Part shown: positions 28,270 to 38,103 of the stretch, one piece after another | Position numbering within the stretch: position 1 is the stretch's first letter | How the letters are laid out: the number at the start of each line of letters is the position of its first letter | From: Lachancea kluyveri NRRL Y-12651 | Lineage: Eukaryota; Ascomycota; Saccharomycetes; Saccharomycetales; Saccharomycetaceae | Length of the DNA: 64,000 nt | Direction: 5' to 3' | Assembly: GCA_000149225.2 (NCBI GenBank) | Contig: CM000692.1 | Location: 248,001 to 312,000 of the forward strand | The notes under the pieces: generated by a model | What the model saw: the letters and a program-made list of their open reading frames with translations, nothing else | Database searches by the model: none | Told to the model about the DNA's origin: nothing | Program-made: the position numbers and the translations under genes

Positions 28270-31071
28270 CTACATTTCATTTAGTTGCTGTTCGAACCTA
28301 GCCTCTCTAATTTCGCCAATCTTTCTTACTAAACTCATCAACTCGGCCCTTTCGGCGATCTTTACCGCAGCGTTGAGTGCCTTGTCTTGCCTTAGTTCCT
28401 GGACTAAAGATAGTGCCTTATCTGTATTTTGATCAGAGCACGCACCAGCAAATAATCTCAACAACGATTTGTCATATATACCTACCAGAGAGTTTAGTAT
28501 ATCATTTTCGTTACCATACGTTTCACCGTCATGCTCTAAGGTATCATTTAGCAGTTCGGCTAATATTTTAGAACGCATAAACTCTTCTTCTGCAGCCATT
28601 TTTGGTGGAATAGAGATCTCATCATCGCCTTCTTGGACTAATACTTGGTCCTTTATTAAAAGTGGTATTCTCACTTCCATTTCAGATGGCAAGGGTAGGG
28701 GAAACTCAGGCCAACTGCTCTTACCTTTCACTAGAATATAATTTAGGACATCGTAAGTAAAACCCAATGGCCAAACATGAAGATCATCAGGTTGTTTACC
28801 TCCTGACATCTTCCAAATCTCTAGGCCAGTATCAACTATTGGGATCCATCTGCTCTCAGACTGGTTTCTCCATTTAGATAGCACTAGCAGAACATTGTCA
28901 TTACCGAAAACGCACGGATCACCAAATGTAGAAAAGAAAAGACTCTTGATACCTATAGGATTAAAATTAGTAAAAACTTCACTAGATGAAGCATATTCTT
29001 CTTCACCGCTGCTGTTTTCGGGCAATGAAATGGGCAGTGGACATTCTCTTTGATAGTATCTATCTGATCCTTGCGTACCGTTCTCGAATAATGAGTAAGA
29101 GACACCGTGGTAAATAGAGTAGTGAACTGTGAATATTTTATCCTCCTGTGCGGTGATTGCAACTATTGGTGACATTTTTTCCAAAGAGATAGGAACCCCA
29201 AACTGATTGAAAATTCTAACATACCCAAAAGAGGTACCAACAATAACTCTTTTCGATGTTGCGGCGATACTAGTGATCTTCTCCTCCTTTTGTAAGGGAA
29301 CTTTTTTGGTCCATGTAGAGTTAAAGTTATCATGTGGCTTACAGTGCAGTTGACCTGTTTTAGAAGATGCAAATAATGCGCTTTCTTCGGTTAAGGAACA
29401 GACGTCATAACTAAACAAGTCTTCAAAATGGTACTCCTTAAAACGACCCAAGTCGAAAAATGAAACCGTGACACTGTTTCCCGAAGAACTGCGCACGGTC
29501 CAAACGTACCCAATGTTGTTCATCGTCAAATAACGTCTATCACCACTACCAAAAGGCGTTCCACCAGGAGAAATCGGTTTGTAGCGAAATACAGGCCCCG
29601 ATGAAAACCCAGAAGCTTTTGTGTGGCGAGATATTGCTGGAACACCAGGAACAATGCGTGCACGTATTCTCTTCTTCCTGTTATCCACGTATCCTGCTCC
29701 ATCGTCATCATCAATAAAATCTTCCTCATCCTCATAGTGAAACTTTCTTTTTCCACCGCCCAAGTCGGTTGTCATAGGAGTACCTTGCTCGTCTTCATTA
29801 TCAGTAAATACGTTTTGGGAATTGATTTCTTCACCATGGTTGTCTTCATCTTCATCCTCATCATGAGCACCTTCAGCGGCTTCAAAACCAGCTAATATTG
29901 CATTGTTTATTTCCTTCTGCGGCGAGGGTGGTGGTATATCACTATCCTCATCATCTGAATTCACAAAAAGACCATTTCCTTTTAACTTTTGTTGCTGATG
30001 ACCCTGGCTCTGTTCAGCAGTGACGTTAGATAAAGCGGTGAAACCGGCAATAGTGCTAATGGTCACAACTTCACCCGTCCATGTACCAAACAGCAATTGC
30101 AGGGAAGAACTCGACTGATCCAGTTTCCAACAAATGTTGGTTACCTTATGGTCCAATTGCCTAGAATAGTGGACATCACCTGTTTTAGAATTCCAAATTG
30201 TTAATCTATTCGTTAGGTCTGTTGCAGCGATGAAGAGGCCGTCAACAGGGCTGAACTTCAAATCTGTAAAATGAGATTTGATGCTGGAGGAAGTCAAAGT
30301 CTTTGTTAAAGAGTAAGAACCAAAATCAAAGATTTTCACAGTATTATCTTTACAGGGCAATGCAAATCGCATTCCCTTTGGATGCCATTCAACTCTCGTG
30401 GTAATTCTGTTCTCATCACAGTACTCTGGATCATTGTATGTCTCTTCATCGTCACGTTCATCAGCGGTCGAACTACTTTCATAATCATCATTATAGAAAT
30501 TGGCTAGCACATAATCTTTCAGTATCTTCAGCTCATTAGGTCTTGTTGAAGTTAAAGAGAAAAAATGAATAGAACCATCAACTAGAGACGCAGATAAGAT
30601 GTTCATTTGAGGGTTGTAAGACAGTTTGGAAACTTGATCTGGCAGCTTCACAGAGTGTTTCTTGAAGTCTTGATCACCATCACCTTCCGCTAGCTCGACC
30701 AAAAAGAGCTCAAGATCATCTCCAGCAATAGCTACCATCTTACCGTTGTGGACAACGGTAGAGTCGCGAATGGGAAGAGCGGTTCTCAAAATCAAGCTAT
30801 GTGGAGAAGCAGACTTATAATGATGGGCGTCACCTTTAATTGAGGTGATGCAGAAGTCAGGACATGTTGTAGACACATCGTTAAATACCGTGAGCGATGT
30901 TGGGTTATGACACGTTTCCAAAATTTCGGGCTCTTCTTCCGGGTTATTAGTATGCAAAATCCTTGTTAACCCGTGCTTGTTAACAACAATTAGGTGGTTG
31001 TTATTTGCAGCCAGCGAGATCAATGTCTTTCCACCTGAACTAAATACAGATTTCTCAGAGATAACGGGCAT
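28270..31071 (-). CDS. CTF4: Replisome hub protein Ctf4 (AND-1)
   Basis: The 933-residue protein matches Ctf4 (YPR135W, 927 aa), the trimeric hub linking CMG helicase, polymerase alpha and cohesion factors. I start at the ATG at 31071 (MPVISEKSVFSSGGKTLISL), which aligns with the baker's yeast start; the frame is open another 40 codons to a TTG. The N-terminal WD40 propeller covers about residues 1-380 (for example EWHPKGMRFALPCKDNTVKIFDFG). An acidic linker includes EDEEDFIDDDDGAGY. The SepB/second propeller domain follows (GTPFGSGDRRYLTMNNIGYVWTVRSS), and the C-terminus is a helical bundle ending ACSDQNTDKALSLVQELRQDKALNAAVKIAERAEL. An ACGCGT box lies 53 bases upstream. Confidence 0.96.
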   Translation of the reverse strand: MPVISEKSVFSSGGKTLISLAANNNHLIVVNKHGLTRILHTNNPEEEPEILETCHNPTSLTVFNDVSTTCPDFCITSIKGDAHHYKSASPHSLILRTALPIRDSTVVHNGKMVAIAGDDLELFLVELAEGDGDQDFKKHSVKLPDQVSKLSYNPQMNILSASLVDGSIHFFSLTSTRPNELKILKDYVLANFYNDDYESSSTADERDDEETYNDPEYCDENRITTRVEWHPKGMRFALPCKDNTVKIFDFGSYSLTKTLTSSSIKSHFTDLKFSPVDGLFIAATDLTNRLTIWNSKTGDVHYSRQLDHKVTNICWKLDQSSSSLQLLFGTWTGEVVTISTIAGFTALSNVTAEQSQGHQQQKLKGNGLFVNSDDEDSDIPPPSPQKEINNAILAGFEAAEGAHDEDEDEDNHGEEINSQNVFTDNEDEQGTPMTTDLGGGKRKFHYEDEEDFIDDDDGAGYVDNRKKRIRARIVPGVPAISRHTKASGFSSGPVFRYKPISPGGTPFGSGDRRYLTMNNIGYVWTVRSSSGNSVTVSFFDLGRFKEYHFEDLFSYDVCSLTEESALFASSKTGQLHCKPHDNFNSTWTKKVPLQKEEKITSIAATSKRVIVGTSFGYVRIFNQFGVPISLEKMSPIVAITAQEDKIFTVHYSIYHGVSYSLFENGTQGSDRYYQRECPLPISLPENSSGEEEYASSSEVFTNFNPIGIKSLFFSTFGDPCVFGNDNVLLVLSKWRNQSESRWIPIVDTGLEIWKMSGGKQPDDLHVWPLGFTYDVLNYILVKGKSSWPEFPLPLPSEMEVRIPLLIKDQVLVQEGDDEISIPPKMAAEEEFMRSKILAELLNDTLEHDGETYGNENDILNSLVGIYDKSLLRLFAGACSDQNTDKALSLVQELRQDKALNAAVKIAERAELMSLVRKIGEIREARFEQQLNEM

Positions 31072-31634
31072 TGGTGTGTCTATTCCTTGGGAGTTGCAAA
31101 GTATGGTGACACCAGAGAGCTTTACGCGTTTTATACTTTTTCCAATGCCAGGCCTTGATCGTAAAATATGCCTTCCAACGACCGTTGACAAATAGTTCTA
31201 CAACACTATATAGTGTTGAATAAGACTGGACCTCAAGCCGTTAATAGCTTTGGAGAAATTCACAACTATACCTGGCAAGCGACAACGTACACATGCTTAC
31301 TGTGTCCTACTAAAGATCTTCTGTAGAAAAGCTCCAAAATTAAGTTGTTTCCAAACATTAAAGGATTGTATAATCTAAAAAAAAAGATGTATCAGATAGT
31401 AACCAACAGCAAAATAGAAGAAATTCCAGCAGTTCAGGGATTATCTGCAGCAAACTTCAATGGTCGTTGAATATTAACCCTTGTTCGAGTAGAAAATGCA
31501 GCTTGCTAAATAGCTATATTCTACTCGTAAAAAGTTATACATGAAATCCTTTATGCAAGTAATCGAGATCCGCCTTCTACTTACAGCAAATTCATCGAGA
31601 AACAGAGGCGAAAAAGATAGGGAATCTACTCCAA
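31072..31634. other. CTF4/COG2 divergent promoter
   Basis: The 560 bases between the two start codons include an MCB element ACGCGT (31124-31129) near CTF4, in keeping with G1/S expression of replication genes. No additional gene is seen. Confidence 0.5.
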
Positions 31635-32462
31635 ATGGATTTCTTAGACAAAGAATTGGAATTACCAATCACTAAGGAAATTTCCAGGGATTTGTTTGCT
31701 CCTTATGTTGAGGAACAGGAACAACAGCAGCAGTATCCCGGTGAGCCATTTAATATTGATAAGTTTCTCTTGGAGAATAACTTTCAGTACATTTCATTGG
31801 ATATACTGTCAAAAGAGTTCAGGAAATTAAAGAATGAAATGGACCAATGTCTTTTGGATGAGGTTACTTCCTGCTTTGATGATTATGTGAACCTATGTTC
31901 AAGCTTTGAGAATAGCAACAATAAGGAAACGCGAGGCGAAGAGGACGATAGTTTAACTCAACTGCAACAGGTGAAACATGATTTGAACAAATTCATGAAC
32001 AAGTTAACACAAGCGAGCCAAGTAAGTATTGCTAAAACACGAGAAGTGGTTACTGATACCCTAGAATATTTGAAATCGATAGACAACCTATCTCTAATAT
32101 TGCAGAATCACGTCCTATGCCACGAGTGGATATCTTTAGCAAATCGGCTTTCTCTGGGTTTGCAGGAGCTAGTCGGATCTGAGAAAAACATCCAGGACGA
32201 TCCCCTAGCTATTGACCTATTACTACAGTCATATACTCTTTTACAAAAGATACAAGAAACCCTTCAATCGTGTAACGAAATAAGTTCTCCCTTTATGAAC
32301 AACTTGCGTAATGATTACCAGGGGATTTTACAGAATTACCGCCAGGTGCTGAGTAGTCTGGTCGACAGATGTTCACAAAACAAAGAACAGACTACGGAGC
32401 TTTCAAAAGTACTGATTTCGATATTACACAACGAAGTTAGCGTCCCAGAAGATGATGAATAA
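31635..32462 (+). CDS. COG2: Conserved oligomeric Golgi complex subunit Cog2
   Basis: The 275-residue protein corresponds to Cog2 (YGR120C, 262 aa), a lobe A subunit of the COG tether for retrograde vesicles at the Golgi. It starts MDFLDKELELPITKEISRDLFAPYVEE. The conserved block FNIDKFLLENNFQYISLDILSKEFRKLKNEMDQCLLDEV (about 38-78) is typical of the COG2 N-terminal domain, and the remainder is predicted coiled coil. The identification relies on this N-terminal block, on length (fungal Cog2 is short) and on position next to NUP57, as in S. cerevisiae YGR120C/YGR119C. Confidence 0.88.
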   Translation: MDFLDKELELPITKEISRDLFAPYVEEQEQQQQYPGEPFNIDKFLLENNFQYISLDILSKEFRKLKNEMDQCLLDEVTSCFDDYVNLCSSFENSNNKETRGEEDDSLTQLQQVKHDLNKFMNKLTQASQVSIAKTREVVTDTLEYLKSIDNLSLILQNHVLCHEWISLANRLSLGLQELVGSEKNIQDDPLAIDLLLQSYTLLQKIQETLQSCNEISSPFMNNLRNDYQGILQNYRQVLSSLVDRCSQNKEQTTELSKVLISILHNEVSVPEDDE

Positions 32463-32670
32463 TAACAATCTGACACCCACATAAGTAAGTATGTTAATAA
32501 AACTGTTCCTTCAGAAATAAACAAATAGTATTACTTGATTTATTCGTCGAGACATCGTTATTGACGGAATTATACATCTGGAAAAGTTTTCAAACAGAAG
32601 CTCTTCTCAGGATCTTCAAAAAGATCAACAAAAGATTAGAAACTACAAAAACCCAAATTGAGGAGAAGCC

Positions 32671-34269
32671 ATGTTTAGTTTTGGCAATTCTGGTACTACG
32701 TCCACTACGGGTGCTGCCATAAGTAATGCCGGTACCGGTTTTTCTTTCGGTCAGAGTAACAATTCTGGAACTGCTACTCAAGCCGGTGGCCTCTTTGGCC
32801 AAAGCAACAACAACCCGACCACTAACACTACCGCTCCAACTGGAGGATTGTTTGGTCAAAACAATAACAACCCGACCACCAACACTACCGCTCCAACTGG
32901 AGGATTGTTCGGTCAAAGCAATAACAACCCGACCACCAACACTACCGCTCCAACTGGAGGATTGTTTGGCCAAAACAATTCTAACAGTTTGAATACCACA
33001 TCTGGTGGTCTCTTAGGGAACACTGCACCAAACAATACTAATAGTGGTGGCCTATTTGGCGGAAACCAACAGCAAAGCGTCAATACAGGAGGTGGTTTGT
33101 TTGGCAATAGGCCTGGCGGTGCTAATACTGGCGGGCTCTTTGGTAACAACCAGCCGCAAGGTACAAATAACAGTGGCAGCTTATTCAATAATCAGCAACA
33201 GGGTGCCACTACTGGTGGAGGATTGTTCGGAAAACAAGCGCAGAACCAACCCCAACCCCAAAGACCTACATCTCTGTTTAATTCTGGCTCGGTCCAATCG
33301 ACCCAACCCTCTTTCGCATGGTCTCAACAAACTCCTCCTCCTCCTCAACAACAACAACAACAGCAACAGGCGAATTTCCCTGCCAATCAACAACAGCAGC
33401 AGCAATTGCAGCAGCAGCAGCAACAGCAACAACAGCAGCTACAATTGCAGCAGCAACAGCTACATCCCAATTATCCACAACAAATCCAGGAACAAATAAT
33501 CAAGGTAAAAGAATCTTGGGATCCATACACCACCAAAACAAAACTAAAGACTTTTTTCTATAACAAGGTAAACGAAACTGAAGCAATGCTATATAATAAA
33601 CCACCAACAGTAGCTCAAGAAGACTGGGATGATGCGTTGTTGCATAAACCTTCCAATAATGTGATCCCTGTACAAGCTCTAGGTTTTGAAGATTTAAACC
33701 AGCGTAACCAGATTCAAAAAGAATATGTTGCCCAAGGAAGAGTAATTCTGAGTCAGATCTTAGAGAAATTAACCAATTTATCCCAAAGACATGATTTGGA
33801 TACGGCAACAAGGATCTTAGCTGCACAGTCCAGGAATATCAAAATTCAACAGAGAATCCTGAGACTGGGCTCTCAACTAGCGATTTTGAAAAACAAAGGT
33901 TTTCCGTTGACTGTTAATGAAGAAGAGATGTTAAAAGAATTCAACAAGCTTTTGCAGCGTAGCAATGACCCCGCTGGCTTAGGTAAAAATAATGAATTAT
34001 GGGCACGCCTTGCTGTGTTGAAAGACCGTGCCAAGACAATATCTGCTCAGTTAGACAGCACATTGGTGGTTATCAGTGAGAATGGAGGTTCATCTGCATC
34101 AAATACTGGTGGTCAAAATGGAATCGAAGAAGATAGGAAAGTTGATGATGAAGTGGAGAATAGAATTAATAAAATTGCAGAAATTCTGGGCAACCAACAG
34201 AAAGGTTTGTGTTATTTGAACGAAATATTGGAAAAAGATGAAAAATTATTGGACAAATACATCAAATAA
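32671..34269 (+). CDS. NUP57: FG nucleoporin Nup57 (Nup54 family)
   Basis: The 532-residue protein matches Nup57 (YGR119C, 541 aa), part of the central-channel Nsp1-Nup49-Nup57 complex of the nuclear pore. Residues 1-210 carry GLFG repeats, including three nearly perfect 19-residue tandem units (GGLFGQxNNNPTTNTTAPT, residues 39-95). A Gln-rich segment (about 225-270) separates these from the structured C-terminal half. That half contains the Nup54 alpha-helical domain (TKLKTFFYNKVNETEAMLYNKP, LGFEDLNQRNQIQKEYVAQG, QRILRLGSQLAILKNKGFPLT) and a final coiled coil that assembles the trimer. Confidence 0.95.
   Translation: MFSFGNSGTTSTTGAAISNAGTGFSFGQSNNSGTATQAGGLFGQSNNNPTTNTTAPTGGLFGQNNNNPTTNTTAPTGGLFGQSNNNPTTNTTAPTGGLFGQNNSNSLNTTSGGLLGNTAPNNTNSGGLFGGNQQQSVNTGGGLFGNRPGGANTGGLFGNNQPQGTNNSGSLFNNQQQGATTGGGLFGKQAQNQPQPQRPTSLFNSGSVQSTQPSFAWSQQTPPPPQQQQQQQQANFPANQQQQQQLQQQQQQQQQQLQLQQQQLHPNYPQQIQEQIIKVKESWDPYTTKTKLKTFFYNKVNETEAMLYNKPPTVAQEDWDDALLHKPSNNVIPVQALGFEDLNQRNQIQKEYVAQGRVILSQILEKLTNLSQRHDLDTATRILAAQSRNIKIQQRILRLGSQLAILKNKGFPLTVNEEEMLKEFNKLLQRSNDPAGLGKNNELWARLAVLKDRAKTISAQLDSTLVVISENGGSSASNTGGQNGIEEDRKVDDEVENRINKIAEILGNQQKGLCYLNEILEKDEKLLDKYIK
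32785..32955 (+). repeat. Three 57-bp tandem repeats encoding GLFG units
   Basis: The units are nearly identical at the nucleotide level, suggesting recent duplication or gene conversion within the FG domain of NUP57. Confidence 0.9.
33348..33468 (+). repeat. CAA/CAG tract encoding poly-Gln in NUP57
   Basis: The segment is made almost wholly of CAA and CAG codons with a few Leu, Asn, Pro and Ala interruptions, separating the FG domain from the coiled-coil domain. Confidence 0.9.
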
Positions 34270-34379
34270 CCTTTTTGACGTTGTAGTTATGTACTTTATA
34301 AAGGAGGTGCCTGTGTAATCTTGCGACAATTAAGAATAAACTGAAAAAAAAAAAAAAACAAAAATCTGAGTGCGAAATA

Positions 34380-35267
34380 TCACTTTTTGAAACCATTAAA
34401 ACCATTTAGCAAAAATTCTAATCTCGAATCATCCTGCGGGGACCAGCTATCAATATCTTCATCTGTAGCACCAGTTAGCCAGCGTTTTAACGATTGAGGA
34501 AGAGAATCAAAATCCGAATACAGTTGAGGCTCTAGAAAAACGCAGTGACGACCAGAACCTTTTTTGAGAGAATTCACATAATAAAAAAAGTCTTGAATTT
34601 CACTTCTCTCGGACCTTAGATTGTTGGCATTGTATTTTCTAGGCAACCACCTATCGAATTCGAAAAACCGACTGCCTTGAAAATCCTCAGTGTTATAAGT
34701 AAGCGCAGGTGAAGAAGATGATTTGAGATCCAGAACTTTACCATCTGAAGTTGGTACTGTGACACTCGGCAGATTAGAGAAAAATAAAGTTGTACTTGTG
34801 GAGCATGGTACGTGTATAAAAGGTTGAACTTCTTTAGATCCGGATTTGTTTCTGTGGTCAGTCTTTTTCCAGTTTGATAGAAGATCTTGATACACCTTAT
34901 CCAAGTTTCTGCTGTTCTCTGGTAGGTCCAAGGGTGAAGTCACAGCACACGCCGAAAGCATCTCCATGTGATTGGCATTCAAATCTGAAGGTAAGTCTAC
35001 AGAAAAGCCACGCAGGTTGAGCAGCGCTACTGAGAGTTTCCCAATATCGTTGCTAGAACATACCATGTCAATTGTCTGGGGATAGTGTTTTACCGATTGC
35101 ATGTAATCCCGAGGTTTCATGTGACAATATAAGACGCTTCCAAACGATGCGATGCTGGAGGCAATCGAGGTATGCAAGATAGCTTGATTAGGCATCACAT
35201 TGCTTTTATAGTGCAATGCGAGCTGGAAAATGATGCAATTTTTTTGAATAAAACTATTCAGATTCAT
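34380..35267 (-). CDS. MSS18: Mss18, mitochondrial COX1 intron splicing factor
   Basis: The 295-residue protein sits between NUP57/CTF4-side genes and TOM5, exactly where S. cerevisiae has MSS18 (YPR134W, 268 aa), needed for excision of the COX1 intron aI5-beta. It has no recognisable RNA-binding domain. It is mildly hydrophilic, with conserved-looking stretches such as FFEFDRWLPRKYNANNLRSERSEIQDFFYYVNSL and PQSLKRWLTGATDEDIDSWSPQDDSRLEFLLNGFNGF at the C-terminus. The N-terminus could be a presequence; a second in-frame ATG (MPNQAILHTS, residue 26) is an alternative start. Identification is mainly by synteny, so function is inferred. Confidence 0.75.
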   Translation of the reverse strand: MNLNSFIQKNCIIFQLALHYKSNVMPNQAILHTSIASSIASFGSVLYCHMKPRDYMQSVKHYPQTIDMVCSSNDIGKLSVALLNLRGFSVDLPSDLNANHMEMLSACAVTSPLDLPENSRNLDKVYQDLLSNWKKTDHRNKSGSKEVQPFIHVPCSTSTTLFFSNLPSVTVPTSDGKVLDLKSSSSPALTYNTEDFQGSRFFEFDRWLPRKYNANNLRSERSEIQDFFYYVNSLKKGSGRHCVFLEPQLYSDFDSLPQSLKRWLTGATDEDIDSWSPQDDSRLEFLLNGFNGFKK

Positions 35268-35484
35268 CTAGCGGTCTCTCCTTGGCCAGTGGCAGGTAAC
35301 CAGAGAAAGAAGATACACATCATCTCAATCAAGAAACTCAAACACTGTTACAAGACATGTATCGCGGAAGACGGCGGGGACAGGAGAAAGAAACCATATG
35401 TCATTACAAGGTGGCGTTATACAAAATATGTACAAGTATATTTAGATTAAGCGATGTGTTTGGCGTAGCTTTGTATCGGGAAAC

Positions 35485-35637
35485 TCATTTCCATTGCTTC
35501 TTCACAAAGTGCCAGACGATAGGAGAAACCCAAAGTAGCGCAGCTGCGTAAGCAGCGTTGGTCAAGGTTTGGTTAGACTGTTGTTGGTGCAGTTTTTTTT
35601 CCTCTTCAGAGGGCTGTTGTTGTGGTAGACCGAACAT
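35485..35637 (-). CDS. TOM5: Tom5, small subunit of the mitochondrial outer-membrane TOM complex
   Basis: A 50-codon gene encodes MFGLPQQQPSEEEKKLHQQQ followed by a single tail-anchor segment ending SPIVWHFVKKQWK. S. cerevisiae Tom5 (YPR133W-A) is also 50 residues, with the same MFGLPQQ start, a charged SEEEK region, and the same WVSP..WH.VKKQWK end. Tom5 stabilises the TOM pore and relays preproteins to Tom40. It lies between MSS18 and SPN1 as in baker's yeast. Confidence 0.95.
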   Translation of the reverse strand: MFGLPQQQPSEEEKKLHQQQSNQTLTNAAYAAALLWVSPIVWHFVKKQWK

Positions 35638-35854
35638 CGTTATATTGCTGTCTATATTCAAAGTAGATTGTTGAATGGCAAGTGGACGTCTTTAATGGCC
35701 AGCAATTCTTGACTAAAAATTTTCAGCTCGCTAAATACGAAACGATGAAAGTGAAGCAACAAAAATGTAAACGGGCCAGCAGAAGAGATGTGAAGTTTAT
35801 AATATCCTCTACCGTTAAAAAGGTATAGTTCACGAACATAAAAAAGCCGTAGCC

Positions 35855-36913
35855 ATGTCTGACGAAGAGAACAAAGATCAGGTTGATACGAATTTAACAC
35901 AACAAATCGAACCTCCACAGAGGCAACGTAAACATATCGATGCGGCCGATTCAGACGAGGAACAAGACGAAGCTGCTGGCGTCAGAGAACCCCAACGTAT
36001 CATCAACAGCAATGTTGGCGATGACGCAGATTTAGAATTAGATCAATCAACGCGTAGGCGTCAGCTACTAGAAGACAAGATGGAAAAGTTGTTGAAAAAA
36101 CCTAAAGTGAGGAGATCTAGGCAGGATGAGGATGACTTGGAACAATACTTGGATGAGAAGATCCTGAGGCTGAAGGATGAAATGAATATTGCCGCTCAAA
36201 AGGATATAGAAACTTTGAACCAAAGATTAGAAAACGGTGATACTAAAGCAGTGGCTATGGAAAAGGTCAAACTGCTACCAAAAGTCATCACTGTTTTATC
36301 CAAGGCCAACCTGGCAGACACAATTTTAGACAACAATCTTTTGCAAAGCGTTAGAATTTGGTTGGAACCATTGCCAGATGGATCTCTACCTTCTTTCGAA
36401 ATCCAAAAATCGTTATTTGCTGCATTGGATAACTTACCCATTAAAACAGAACATTTGAAAGAAAGTGGATTGGGTAAAGTAGTAATCTTCTACACCAAAT
36501 CTAAAAGAGTTGAACCACGTCTAGCCAGACTAGCTGATAAGCTAGTTGCAGAGTGGACAAGACCGATCATTGGAGCCTCTGACAATTACAGGGACAAGAG
36601 GGTTATGAAAATGGAATTCGATATCGAAAGACACAGAAAGAAGGCCATGTTGGACTCTGCAAAGAGTAAGAAATTAAAGAAGAAGAAGGCTAGATTGGAA
36701 GAAGATATGTCACTATATGAACAAGCTGCTGCTAGAAGAAACAGAGCCGCCGCTCCAGCACAAACCACGACGGATTATAAATTTGCTCCTACGAGCAATC
36801 TGTCTTCGATCTCTACAGGTGTAAGAACTGCTGGTGTTGGTTCTACGTTGAACAACAGTGAAATGTACAAGAGATTGAATGCAAGGTTGTCTAAATCTAA
36901 AAGGACTAAATAG
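35855..36913 (+). CDS. SPN1: Transcription elongation factor Spn1 (Iws1)
   Basis: The 352-residue protein matches Spn1/Iws1 (YPR133C, 410 aa), which binds Spt6, histones and RNA polymerase II. The N-terminus is acidic with Asp/Glu clusters (about 30-75). The central TFIIS N-terminal (LW) domain spans about residues 140-270 and includes LLPKVITVLSKANLADTILDNNLLQSVRIWLEPLPDGSLPSFEIQKSLFAALDNLPI and LARLADKLVAEWTRPIIGASDNYRDKR. The C-terminal tail is basic (KSKKLKKKKARLEEDM), consistent with nucleic-acid or histone contact. Its partner SPT6 is encoded 14 kb away in the same window. Confidence 0.96.
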   Translation: MSDEENKDQVDTNLTQQIEPPQRQRKHIDAADSDEEQDEAAGVREPQRIINSNVGDDADLELDQSTRRRQLLEDKMEKLLKKPKVRRSRQDEDDLEQYLDEKILRLKDEMNIAAQKDIETLNQRLENGDTKAVAMEKVKLLPKVITVLSKANLADTILDNNLLQSVRIWLEPLPDGSLPSFEIQKSLFAALDNLPIKTEHLKESGLGKVVIFYTKSKRVEPRLARLADKLVAEWTRPIIGASDNYRDKRVMKMEFDIERHRKKAMLDSAKSKKLKKKKARLEEDMSLYEQAAARRNRAAAPAQTTTDYKFAPTSNLSSISTGVRTAGVGSTLNNSEMYKRLNARLSKSKRTK

Positions 36914-37146
36914 AGTAAATCTACGTATTCCATGACTCTAAGTTGTACCATGAGTGGTCAAAAGAACAAAACAATAACGACTAAGTCTAAGAGAAGCAGG
37001 CTTGATAATAAACTAATATCGTTTAAAAACGTGCAATTATAAAATTGTATTTAATAAGTACATTTCATGTTTATGGAAAGAACCATGGTACAAATAGGGG
37101 GGTGAAAAAAAAGGAAAGCTGAAAATACCGTAATAAGCCAGGTAGC

Positions 37147-38001
37147 TTAGGATCTTGGCTTCTCCTTCTTTTCCTTCCACAAAGCCAACAAGGAAACACC
37201 AGAGACCTTAACGACCTTAAATCTAACACCTGGAATATCACCCTTGGCCTTACCCTTCTTACCGAAACCAGCCAACAAAACTTCGTCATTTTCGTCGACA
37301 AAGTTCAAACAACCATCGTTTGGAACGAAAGCAGTAACTCTCTTACCGTTCTTGATCAATTGAACTCTAACACACTTTCTAATGGCGGAGTTTGGTTGCT
37401 TGGATTCAATACCGATCTTTTCCAAGACGATACCTTTAGCGTGAGAAGAACCACCGAATGGAGAAGACTTGAAGGCAGTACCCAATAATCTCTTCTTGTA
37501 GGATTGTTCGGCCCAACGGCTGTTTTAAAGTTCTTGTTAGTAAGAGATTCATCAAGAAAATGATCCCAATGAAAACGATGTTGAATGACACTTGTAAGGG
37601 AAAGGGAAAAAAAAGAAAAAAGGAATGTCTAATACGAGGCTTATCTTGCCTATTGCTTGAGTTAAGCTTAATTGCGACGCTCAAACTTTTGTGAATCTCA
37701 TTTGTCAAAGGCTAAAGAAAAAACCTTCGTCGTCTTTGAACTGTAACGATTCTTTTTTATCATGTTTATAGAAGTGTAGCCTGTATCGGCCGCACACCTG
37801 TGGTTTGCCCTTTCAGCTTTCCTATTCAATCTGAAAGACAATTTGTAGCAATAGTTTGTCGCAACCACTCCCTGCTCATTCCCACTATTCATTACATCGA
37901 GTTCATCAAATTAGGTAGAATGATTTTATAACATACTTGTTTCTTCTGTGGACACGCAACTTTCTAGCGGAGTTCAAACCTCTTGGCTTACCCTTACCCA
38001 T
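37147..38001 (-). CDS. RPS23: 40S ribosomal protein S23 (uS12), spliced
   Basis: Two exons on the minus strand, 38001-37937 and 37519-37147, join to 145 codons, the exact length of S. cerevisiae Rps23. Exon 1 encodes [21 protein letters not shown]; the junction codon gives Asn, and exon 2 resumes [29 protein letters not shown]. The protein forms part of the decoding centre; [15 protein letters not shown] contains the conserved PNSA loop with the proline that is hydroxylated by Tpa1. S. cerevisiae has two copies (YGR118W and YPR132W), and here one copy has flanks from both. A Rap1-type site lies about 430 bases upstream beyond an odd GC-rich block. Confidence 0.97.
37520..37936 (-). other. RPS23 intron
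   Basis: This 417-base intron has the 5' splice site GTATGT (complement of 37931-37936), the branch site TACTAAC (complement of GTTAGTA near 37537) and a 3' CAG (37520-37522). Intron position matches the S. cerevisiae RPS23 genes. No snoRNA is evident inside it. Confidence 0.95.
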
Positions 38002-38103
38002 TTTTGTTGATTGCTGATTTGCTTTATATCAAGAGAGAAACAAGTGGACAGAATTAACAGTTTGTTTTAAAGAGACTGAAAGGTTTTTTTTTTTTACACC
38101 AAG

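Noticed and set aside
31072-31191. 40-codon N-terminal extension of CTF4
   Set aside because: It starts with TTG, contains a likely MCB promoter element, and the ATG at 31071 aligns with the S. cerevisiae start.
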